Position numbers and translations under genes: made by a program. The notes below the pieces were generated by a model, which worked only from the letters and a program-made list of their open reading frames with translations, was not told the DNA's origin and ran no database searches. From contig NW_002476554.1 of the NCBI RefSeq assembly GCF_000189635.1, positions 128,731-192,730 of the forward strand: DNA of 64,000 nucleotides. Direction: 5' to 3'. This DNA is from Tetrahymena thermophila SB210. Taxonomy: Eukaryota; Ciliophora; Oligohymenophorea; Hymenostomatida; Tetrahymenidae. This document shows, piece after piece, positions 12,448 through 23,000 of the stretch (positions are counted from its first letter, which is position 1; every line of letters begins with the position of its first letter).

Positions 12448-13498
12448 ATGGTAGAAGCAATAGATTTTGCATTTGCAGTTGTTGGAGGATTTATAGTGTT
12501 CATAGCAACTACATTTAATTTATTGATGAAAGGAAAGATAACTGGCATTTCTGGCATTCTATTTAATTTATTTAAATTCTAAGCTGATGAATTCTTTTGG
12601 TAAGCCGCCTTTTTCTGTGCTTTTTCAGCAAGCGTCTCAGTTTTGTATTTAATATTTGGTTTTGGGACTGTTTTTAACTCTAGTTTCGTCATATTTGACT
12701 AACCAACAGTAATGACTTATAAACTAAATTATATTGGATTTATTATAGCAGGATTTTTAAGTGGTGTTGGTACTAAAATGGCTAATGGGTGCACAAGTGG
12801 ACACGGTATATGTGGATTACCTCGCTTTTCTAAAAGAAGTTGGTGCTCAATGTCAATAGTCTTAATTTGTGGTCTTTTAATGTTTACATTCAAACATTAT
12901 GTTCCTTTCTTAGAAGATACTTAAGATGATGTAACTAAAAGTTTAAATTACAACACATTTGCAATTGTAGTTCTTTCAATTAGTCTTCTATTGATTGTCA
13001 TCTTATTCATAGCTTCAATCATAAAACATAAAAAGAGTGATGTCCTTGTTGGCTTAATAACTTCAATTTTATTTTCTGTAGGATTTGGTNNNNNNNNNNN
13101 NNNNNNNNNNNNNNNNNNNNNNNNNNNNNNNNNNNNNNNNNNNNNNNNNNNNNNNNNNNNNNNNNNNNNNNNNNNNNNNNNNNNNNNNNTTTGTTATCAA
13201 AAAGTAAAAGAAACCTATCTTAGCTGACTCTCTATCTATTCCACAAAACAAAATTATCGATTTGCGTTTGATAATTGGTTCAATTATTTTTGGTCTCTCT
13301 TGGGGATTTTCTGGTCTCTGCCCTGGAACTGGTCTAGGATTAATAAATATATTTAGCTTACATATTACAATTTGCTGGTTTATTACTTTTATATTAGGAC
13401 AAAAAGCAGTAGGTTTATATGATAGCATCTAAAATTATCATCAAAAATAAGAATTAAAAGTTCTACCTGTCAGCACAAATACTATTTCCAGCGATTGA
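12448..13498 (+). CDS. YeeE/YedE-type (sulfur-compound) membrane transporter, split by assembly gap
   Basis: The frame opens at ATG 12448 (MVEAIDFAFAVVGGFIVF) and runs 214 codons to the N block at 13090. It resumes in a different apparent frame from 13190 to TGA 13496-13498. The protein is a string of hydrophobic helices. Two family hallmarks are present: GCTSGHGICGLPRFSKRS in the first half and GFSGLCPGTGLGL in the second, the paired Cys-Gly motifs of the YeeE/YedE (thiosulfate/sulfur transport) family. It should be an integral membrane protein moving a sulfur species; the substrate in ciliates is unknown. The 100 N are a placeholder: the flanking reading frames require the real missing length to be a multiple of three, or to hide an intron. 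It is an uncommon eukaryotic gene of bacterial type, and horizontal origin is possible but untested. Confidence 0.85.
13090..13189. other. Assembly gap, 100 N
   Basis: Exactly 100 N inside the transporter gene. The size is conventional, and the frames on either side do not match across it. Confidence 0.98.
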
Positions 13499-13945
13499 AT
13501 AACTAAATAAATTCATTAATTAATTAATAATAATAAGAAAAATAAATCACTTCATTTTATAATAAAATTAAATATTACTTTATTTATTGTATTTTAAAAT
13601 ATTAATTTAATTATTACTTAAGATCTTCATATGCTTTTTATATAATAGCACTTCCGTAAATTAGATTAAAATATCAATTTTTTAAATTTAGGCATAAAAA
13701 TTAAATATTTTAATAATTTTCTAATTAAAATTTTTAATTTAAAAATCTAACCTAATTATATATGATTCTAATACCTATTTTACTACAAAGACACCATAAA
13801 TAAACATTAACCAATAATACTATCATACTAATATAAATATCAAATTATATTATCACTGCATAATAAAAATTGTTATTGATTAGAGATAATAGAACAGTTT
13901 AGAAAAGTTTAATTACTAAAATAGATTACATTAATTTTTCCTTTT
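13499..13945. other. A+T-rich spacer
   Basis: Nothing recognised. It lies between the 3' ends of the transporter (plus) and the decayed gene (minus). Confidence 0.6.
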
Positions 13946-15073
13946 TCATTCTTTCTAGAGGTTGCCATACCACTAGATTTTAATTAGGCGTTAAGCTATA
14001 CTATTCCAGCTGTTATGATTATAAATTAGTTAATCTATTTTGACTTTCATATCTTCTTATAAACTTGCATTACTACTAAGATTTTAACTTTCATAAATTT
14101 TGTTACTCATATCAACTTTTTTATTTGCTTTTCATTATTAATACAGCAACTTATCTATATGTTACAGTGTTTATTATGATTCTTGCTTTGATTGGTTTAG
14201 GGCAGGTATTTTAATTGGCTCAATTGTTGCTTCTTTTATCTCCTAATTTCATAATTATTAAACCTATTTTTGTTGCAAAATTTAATCTGATTATAGTTAA
14301 GGTTGCTGCTCTACTTAATTTCCTTTATCTAAAACTAAATTTTCAAGCTTCTAACTGATTGCTTGATTCAATTCTTAATTTTTTATTTCCAAAACTTCTT
14401 TCTATTGATAGGAGCTAACTTAATGTTACACCTGAGCTAGCTCCTATAAGTTAGCTTAATTATTTTTAGATAGAAGTTCTTCATAATTAAAGATGCTTAT
14501 TTGTTCATTGCCAACAGATTGCTATTCACTATATATTCTAAAATTCTGAGGATTTTTAGGATTTAAAATTGTTGGATAAAAATTCCTAATATCTTAGCTC
14601 TAAGCTTGATCTCTCTGTTAGCAACTTGTTTGTTTATTGCTGCAATTGGTCAAACAAACTCGAAAATTTTATTATTTTAATAACCAATAATCTAAGAAGT
14701 TAAATTCTATTTTGATTCATAATCCTTGATCAGCATTTATGAGTAATCTTTAATAATTTCTATTAATAATTGCTGTCTTTTTCAGATAGTATGAATTAGT
14801 TCAATGTTCTAATTTTATTTTAAGCCTTGTGCTTTTTTTTATACACCTTAAATTTTTGTTGTAATTATATACTAAATTTTTTTCTTCATATTTTGTTGGC
14901 TCTCAAATTATAAGGGCTGAGAGCCAATCCTGCATCCTACTATACAAAAAAATTCACTTCACCACATTTGCCATAGCTGTCATTTTAACTAAGCTCTTTA
15001 AATTGATCAATTTGTGTCTATATATAATAACTAAGCTTCTAAAGAACCAATTTATTTATTTGTATTTTCTCAT
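13946..15073 (-). pseudogene. Decayed Gln-rich protein gene with in-frame TGA codons and frameshifts
   Basis: The minus strand reads like ciliate protein over more than 1 kb. One frame runs from about 14716 down to 13949 with only two interruptions, TGA at 14249-14251 and at 14132-14134. Both sit next to TAA Gln codons, and the text after each stop is as protein-like as before (e.g. YPTILNPKNPQNF, NQEIKEATIEPIKIP, NHNSWNSIAQRLIKIQ). Upstream, other frames continue the coding character (start MRKYKQINWFF at 15073, then a frame open 14785-14958, with a further TGA at 14782-14784). At least two frame changes are needed. A model with an intron from a GTGTAT donor to an AATAG acceptor near 14725 could rescue one of the joins but not the stops. 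The family is not recognised. Sequencing error cannot be excluded. Confidence 0.6.
14413..14455. repeat. Short inverted repeat
   Basis: Arms AGCTAACTTA and TAAGTTAGCT, 10 bp each, with a loop that itself contains GAGCTAGCTC. It lies inside the decayed minus-strand gene. A second small hairpin (GGCTCTCA / TGAGAGCC) lies at 14899-14926. Their role is unknown and they may be chance products. Confidence 0.4.
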
Positions 15074-16275
15074 TTGATTATATATTAAATTGAAAAAATT
15101 TGTTTTTTAATAAAATATGATATTTTTAAAAGAAAAAATTATTTTATTTTTACAATCTTTGCTCAAAAAAAAAGATAATATATCTAGTAAAGTACTTGTA
15201 TGTCGAGAGAAAAAATCTATCTTTACTTACGAATAATTATGATTTTAACATTAAGTATTTTTTTAATTTTAAATTTCTTATAATGATTTAAAAATAAGTT
15301 AAATTTTATTTTTGATTATTATTCATATCTTAAATTGATTGGTTAATTTTTAAATTCATTAAAATTCAGCTTACGAAGAAAAATAGTACATTGAGTTGAA
15401 CATCAAAAATGGTAAATTAGTCTGTTAACTCCATAATATTTTTTAAATAATTTAAAACTAAATCCTATCAGGTTTTATTAAATAACTACTTGCTATTAAC
15501 ACAATTTATTAACTAATACTCATCAAAATCAAAATTATTAATTAAGATTGAGTAAAAATAAAAAAATAAATACTGCAATTAGTTTTAAATTACAAATTGA
15601 TTAATAATTTATTCAAGAAACTGGTTTAAGAATATATCTTCAATTTAGATTGCAATTTTTATTGTTTTTTAGTAAAATATAAAAAAAATTAATTGTATTA
15701 CACATTATTTAAACATTAATAATTATTTAATAAAAATTTTATAAATTCTATTTAATTAGGCCTTTAGCTTTACTTTATTTAAGTAAATTTAATTCATAAA
15801 TTTAGTTTTTTTAGTAAGCTATTTATTTACTAACTTTCCAAAATATACATTTACATATATAAAATAATAATAAATCGATATTTCTATATTTTAGGTAAAT
15901 TTATCCAATTTCAAAATATTCTAAAATAAAGCATATCAAATATACTTATATTTATTTGTTTTATTTCACCCTTTTTTATTTCACTAATATACTTTTAAGG
16001 CAACTAATCTTTTTGCTTTAATACACTTACCTTTCAATTGTTTTGATTAATAGATTTAGTTCATACTTTTAATATAAATTATTTAATAATTAAAAAAGTT
16101 ATAGAATAAAATTTTAAATAAAATACTGTAATTTAAACCAATAAATAAACTTTAACACAATAAAAAATAAAAAGAAAACTAATAAATAAATTAAAAGATT
16201 TGTTATATTGTTTTAAATTCATTTTTATATTAAGAAATATAACAATCCAAAACAAAAAAAATTAACTGTTTTTAC
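15074..16275. other. A+T-rich region downstream of the minus-strand LRR gene
   Basis: Must contain the 3' end of the minus-strand LRR gene, but its last exon is not obvious. A candidate exon at 16031-16065 (minus) starts with the expected phase and reads MNQIYQSKQLK before a GTAAG donor, but its end phase differs from the repeat exons. Otherwise nothing is recognised. Confidence 0.5.
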
Positions 16276-19200
16276 CTTAGATCAATTGTCAAATTTAAGA
16301 GATTAGTGCATTTTCTTAAATTATTACATAATTCTGAAGCACCAATTACATTTATTTAATTTGTCCTTTTTAAATATTGAAGAAATAATATAATTTTAAT
16401 GAGTTTGTTCTAAGGAAAAAATAAAGAAATAATATGAAATAATAACATATGAATTAATAATAAAAGCAAAAGTTGATAATGAAAAAATGAGTAAAATTAA
16501 CAAAAAAAGAAATAAATTAAAATACAAATAGAATAAAAAATTTATAAATAAAATAAAATAAAAAGCTAATAAATAAATTAAAAGAGTTAGTAATATTATT
16601 TTAAATTCATTTTTATATTCGAAAATATCACATTCCAAAACAAACAAATAAATTGCTTTTACTAAAGAACAAGTGTCAAATTTTAGAGATTAGTGCACTT
16701 TCCTAAACCTAAACCTAAGCCTGATATACCTTCATCACCAATTTAATTACCACTTTTTAAAAATTGAAGAAAACATTAAGAGTAAATTAGTTAGTTACAA
16801 TCAAAAAATAAAAATAAAAAATTAAATAATAAGAAATTAATTAATATTAAAAGCAAAAATTGAAAATTAAAAAATGAGTTAAATAAACAAAAAAACAAGA
16901 AATATATTAAAATGCAAGCAGGCAGAATGAAAGAAAAATAAATCAAATAAAAAGCTAATAAATCAAAGAGATAGTTATATTGTTTTCAATTCATTTTTAA
17001 ATTCAAAAATATGGCAATTCAAAACAAATAAACTGTTGTTACCATAGATCAATAGTCAAATTTGAGAGATTAGTGCACTTTCCTAAATCAGAACCCAAGC
17101 CTTATGCACCAATTGCACCAATTTCATTCCAACTTTTTAAATAAAAGGAAAAAATGAAGAAAAAATATGATAAATAAGAAATTAATTAATAAGAAAATCA
17201 AAAGTTGAAAATTAAAAATGAGTTAAATTAACCAAAAAAAAATTAATAAAAATAAAAACACAATCAGAATAAAAAAAATAATAATAAATAAAATAAAAAA
17301 GCTTATAAATATAAATTAATAGAATTAGTTAGTTATATTGTTTTAAATTCATATTTATGTTCAAAAATATCACAATTGAAAACAAATAAACTAACTATAT
17401 TTACTTAAGATGAAGTATCAAATTTGAGAGATTAGTGCACTTTGCTAAACCAGAACATAAGCCTTATGTACCAATCTAATTCCAACTTTTTAAATATTGA
17501 TGATAAAATATAAAGTTAATCAGTTAGTTAAAAGGAAAAAATGAAGAAATAATATGAAATAATAACATATGAATTAATAATAAAAGCAAAAGTTAAAAAT
17601 GTAAAGATGAGCTAAATTAACAAAAATAAATAAAAACACAAACAAAATTAAAAAAAAGAAAAATAAATCAAATAAAAAGCTCATTAATAAATTAAAAGAG
17701 TTAGTTATATTATTTTAAATTTATTTTTATAATCAAAAATATGAAAATCCAAACAAAATAAATAATCTGTTTTTACATAAGAGAAAGGGGCTTTTATTAA
17801 CCAAAACCTAAACCTGATACACCTATTGCACCAATTTTATTTTGGCTTTTTAAATATTGAAGAAAAAATATTTATTTAATTAGTTAGTTAGAAGGAAAAA
17901 ATCAAGAAAAATATGAAATAATAAGAAATTAATTAATAATAAAAGCTAAAGTTTGAAATGTAAAATTAATTAAATTAACAAATAAATAAAAAATAAATAA
18001 AATACAAGCAAAATAAATAAAAAAGATAAATAAATCAAATAAAAAGCTAATAAATAAATTAAAAATTTGTTATAATTTTTTTAAATTCATTTTTTTTCTT
18101 CAAAAATATCGCAATCCAAAACAAACAAACGAACTGTTGTTACTTTAGATTAAGTGTCAAATTTGAGAGATTAGTGCACTTTCCTAAACCTAAACCTAAG
18201 CCTGAGGCACCTTCATCGCCAATTTAATTACAACTTTTAAAAATTGAAGAAAAAATATTAAATAATAAGAAAATAATTAATAATAAAAATTAAAATTTTA
18301 AATGAAAAAATGAGTTAAATTAACAAACAAATCAATAAAAAATACAATTAGAATATAATAAAGAAAAATAAATCAAATAAAAAGCTAATAAATAAATTAA
18401 AAGAATTAGTAATAATATTTTAAATTCATTTTTATATTGAAAAATATCACAATACAAAACAAATAAGCTGTTTTTACCTTAGATCAAGTGTCAAATTTGA
18501 GAGATTAGTGCTCTTTCCTAAACTAGAACCTAAGCTTGATGCCCCATTTGCGCCAATTTAATTCCACCTTTTAAAATATTAAAAAAATATATATATAATT
18601 ACCATAAATCCTCATAAATTCTCAACAACAAAAAAATTCACCATATTTTCTGAATATTTATAAACAACCATTTAGTGCTCTTTGAGTTAGGGGGGGGAAG
18701 GGTTGGTGAGAATTAATGAGGATTGACAATAATTGATTAGTTAGAAGGAAAAAATGAAGAAAAAATATGAAATAATAAGAAATTAATTAATAAACCAATC
18801 AAATGAAGGAATTGAAAAAATGAGTTAAATTAGTAAAAAAAGGCAAGCAGAATAAAAAAATAAGAAAAATATATCAAACAAAAAGCTAATAAATAAATTA
18901 AAAGAATTAATTATACTATTTTAAATTCATTTTTTATATTCAAAAATATCACTATCGAAAACAAATAAACTGCTTTTACTAAAGATAAAGAGTCAAATTT
19001 GAGAGTTTAGTACACTTTTTTAAACCAAAACCTAAGGTTGATGCACCAGATGTGCCAATTTTATTCCACCTTTTTAAATGTTGAAGAAAAAAATAAATAG
19101 TTAATTAATTAGATAAAAAAAGGAAAAAATGAATAAAAATATGAAATACTAAGAAATTAATTAATAATACAAGCAAAAATTGAAATTGAAAAAATGAGTA

Positions 19201-20038
19201 AATTAACAAACAAACAAACAAAGAAATAAGTAAATAAATTCATTAAAAAAACACATTTAAAATTAAAAAAAAAAGAAAAATAAATCAAATAAAAACTAAT
19301 AAATAAATTAAAAGAGTTATTTAGTTATATTGTTTTAAATTCATTTTTATGTTCAATGATATCGTAATAAATAAAAAACTGTTTTTACTAAAGAGCAAGT
19401 GTCAAAATTTAAAGATTAGTGCACTTTCCTAAACCAGAACCTAAGCTTGATGCACCAATTGCACCAATTTAATTCCACCTTTTTAAATATTAAAGAAAAA
19501 TATATTTAATTAATTATTTATTTAGAAGGAAAAGATGAAGAAAAAATATAAAAAATACAAGCAAAAGTTTAAAATGAAGGAATGAGTTAAGTTAAAAAAT
19601 AAATAAATAAAAAAAGGAAGAATAAAAAAAACAATAAAAATATCAAAGCTTATAAATAAATTAAAAGAGTTAGTTGTTTTATTTTAAATTCATCTTTATA
19701 TTCTAAAATATCACAATCCAAAACAATAAAAAAGTTTTTACGTTAAATCAAGTGTCAAATTTGAGAGATTAGTGCACTTTGCCAAACCGGAACCTAATCC
19801 TGATACACTTTTATCACCAATTTAATTTTTACTTTTTAAATTTTGAAGAAAAAATAAAGAACTAATTAGTTATAAAGAAGGAAAAATTAAAATTGTTAGT
19901 TAAATTTTTTTAAATAATTTTTATATTCAAAAATATCTCAATCAAAAATTAATAAACTGTTTTTACCTTAAATTAAGTGTCAAATTTGAGAGATTAGTAC
20001 ACTTCTCTAAACCAGAAATTAATACTGATGCACCTTAC
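16276..20038 (-). CDS. Leucine-rich-repeat protein, one repeat per exon (ends incomplete)
   Basis: Eleven exons, given in plus coordinates: 16276-16365, 16663-16752, 17043-17132, 17405-17485, 17777-17845, 18144-18233, 18478-18567, 18980-19069, 19389-19478, 19742-19831, 19967-20038. On the minus strand each runs from ..AAAAAG to GTAAAAAC and is 90 nt, apart from in-frame shortenings of 81, 69 and 72 nt. Every exon starts with the last base of a split codon and ends with two bases of the next. The 30-residue unit reads (R)WNQIGAIGASGLGSGLG then KCTNLSNLTLDL, the ribonuclease-inhibitor-like LRR pattern that is abundant in ciliates. Introns are also similar from unit to unit (mostly 244-319 nt), so the exon+intron unit was duplicated as a block. 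LRRs of this kind mediate protein binding; the partner is unknown. A possible first exon (MKHR..) lies at 20306-20316. Other 5' and 3' exons are uncertain. Confidence 0.8.
18598..18733. mobile_element. Foldback/MITE-like insertion in an LRR intron
   Basis: The intron between the exons at 18478-18567 and 18980-19069 is 412 nt, about 130 nt longer than its sister introns, and the surplus is this element. Its ends are imperfect inverted repeats: ATAAATCCTCATAAATTCTC at the left, and at the right GTGAGAATTAATGAGGATTG, whose complement is CAATCCTCATTAATTCTCAC. The flanking intron sequence resumes its unit consensus on both sides (AATT on each side). The interior carries an eight-G run. There is no coding capacity. 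A half copy lies at 2882-2945. Confidence 0.65.
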
Positions 20039-23000
20039 CTTTTTAAATATTGAATAAAAAATATAAAGTTAATTAGTAAGATATAAGGAAAAATCAAGAT
20101 AAATTAAAAAATACAAAAAATAAATAGTTAATAATCAAAATAAAAATTGAATGAAAATTTAGTTAAATAATTAAAAAATATTTGTATTAATAAAAGTGAA
20201 CTAAATTAGAAGATATTTTTAATAAGTTAACATTTAAAATCAGATGAAAATTAAATATAAAAAACATTAATAATAATAATATTAATATTAATATATCAAA
20301 TATACCGATGCTTCATATGAATGTGGAGAATCTAAAATGATTCAAGTTAAGAGCTTAAAAACTTATTTAATTAACAAAAATAAATTTAAATAATATTAAT
20401 AAAAAAATAAATATTAACTTGTTCTAGATCATCAAAATAATTATTTTATTATATCATTTATTTTTTTATTTTTCAAAAATATTGTATACAATTTATGGAA
20501 ATTTAATTATAAATATATTAAAAAATGAATGAACTTTTATATCAAATTAATCTCAATAAAAAGAACAAATAAAATTTAATAACTATCAAATACAAATTAA
20601 TAAATTTGCTTTTAGGAAGTGGAATCACAAAAAGGTTAGTGTTAAATTAATTATTAAATCTTAAAATTTCTGTTAAAACTTAAATAACAATAATCAAAAA
20701 TGGGTAGTCACATTTTTATAAAATTCTATAAATTAATGTGCTTAAATTTTTATAAAATAATTTTTACTTATCAGATTTTTCTGATTTAGTCCAGTCATTA
20801 GATGAATAATTATATATATTGAAAAAGATTTAATACATATTTAAGAAATTATAATATTGAAAATACATCTAATTATACTTAAATACAGCATATGTTTTAC
20901 AAGCCCAGCCAATTTATGTTTAAAGAATAATATGTGTATAAATATAAATAAAAATAAAAAATGGATTAAAAAAGATTATGGAATTATTCTATTGATCAAA
21001 AGTAAAAGTTAAGAAATTAAATTTAAAAGAACTTATTTATTTTCAAATTAACCTTTATTTTTTTTTATTTTTTTGATTGAAAGAATAATTCAATAAATAA
21101 TATTTTTTAATTCATTAAATATTTTTATTATTTCATTTATTATTCTTTAAGTATAAAATGGATGATGGGTTTTAAAAAAATATGTGGGATTTAAGTATAT
21201 TCTCAAAATATATAAATGATCAAAAATTTATTTAAAAAAGTTATTGAAATAACCCTCCAAAAAAAGATTTGAAAAATGAAAAATTGATATGAAATGCTTC
21301 ATTTTGACCCTATGGTCTTAAAATTTCCCCCTAATTTATTCTTTCAACAAAAATCATTAAAAGAAAAAAGACTGAAAGAAAGTAAATTAATTATATCTTT
21401 CCTCAACACTAATTCATTCTTGCATAAGCTACCTGAAAAAAATAAACTTTCACATTAAAATAAGACTATTAATAATTTACTAATCCTTTATTCCTTTAAA
21501 TGGAGATTACTAAGTATATACATGATATTCTTTAGTGTATGAATAGTCTTAATTTAAATTTAAAGAAGTTAAATTAGTAAGTAAATCAAACTATTATAGA
21601 ATTAATATAGAAATTTACATATAAAGTAAGTATTTTTTAGTAGATTAAAATTTAGGGATAATTTTTTTATTATATCAAAAGTATATTTTATTATCAAGGG
21701 TCAAATTTTTATACATTATCCAATAATACCAACTGAAAATACAGCACATCTTAAATTCTCACAGCATCCTATTTATGAAGGTACGGCTAAACAAATAGTT
21801 TTAATTTAAAGGCATTTTTATATATCTTAGTTCTAATATTAGTTATTATCTTAATAATTACTTGTAAGAACAACAGATTAATCAAGTTATTAAGAATTTA
21901 AAAAGCTTAAGGTAAATAGGAATAATAGGAACGATCTTAATAAAATATTTAAAACTTTCATTTTTTGCTTTAAATTATACTTTTTCTTTTTTTACTAAGC
22001 TAGTTTTGATTTTAAATAATTAATTAATTTATTTATTTTTTTTAATTAATTTTTTAAGCATGCATTTAATCTAAATTTTCAGTCAATCTATTTCTAAATC
22101 ATTAATTTTTTATCCTCTTTAGAAAAAAATAATGTAATTGAATAAAAAAATAATTAAATTATCTTACAAATCATTCTTTCTTAATTGTTAAGTAGAATTA
22201 CAAAAAAAATTAAAATAAATTTATCTGAATTAAAATATCATAATTTTAATATTTTTCAAGGTATAAAAAGTTTTAGAAAAGTGTTTAGGATTCAAGGGAT
22301 TAGTAGATCTTAAGTAAAACACATATCATCTTATCAAAAATATATTTTGATACTTTTTTCTATTTTCATAAAAATAGATCAAATTATCAAAAAAATTTTG
22401 ATTACAGATACTGGTTATAAAATCTAAATGTTTTGGAATATTAATACATATTTTGTTTTCAAACAAATAATTAATTAATTGTAAGTATAATCTTATTCTG
22501 ATTAATATTATTAATTCATTGAAATTAAGCTTATACTGATTAATATAATTAATTATTTTTTTTTATTTTTTAAAACAATAAGAGTGTAATTTAATTAGAA
22601 ATGTTAATATTGATTGGTAATAAAATGAGTAAAAAGTCTTTATAACTTAAAATTTGAAATAGATAAATATTTAATACATTTGATAAAGGTAATTTCAATC
22701 ATAAGATAAATATTAAATGGAAAAGAAATTAATATATACTAAATTTAAATTGAAAATAAATTATTTATTTATTCCTCAAATTTTAATAGAATTATTTTAA
22801 AATAAGGTATTTGAAATATAATCATTTTTTATTCTATTTTTATGATTTTACATCCAGCAAACATCATCTAATACATTTATTAATTACATTCAGTACACAA
22901 AAAAAGAATAGAAAGTTATATTTGATTAATCTTCCTTATTTTCGCTAATTACATCAAAATTTTTAAAAAGAATAGTAATCATCGATAATTAACTAAAATT

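Noticed and set aside
14098-14350. Hydrophobic plus-strand frame (LLFIINTATYLYVTVFIMIL)
   Set aside because: The minus strand of the same DNA reads as polar, Gln-rich protein continuous with its neighbours; the hydrophobic reading is its complement.
16260-20060. Plus-strand frames through the repeated units (e.g. VKFERLVHFPKPEPKPDAP)
   Set aside because: They look Pro-rich and coding, but the minus strand gives LRR exons with exact splice sites and phase; the plus-strand text is the shadow of those exons.
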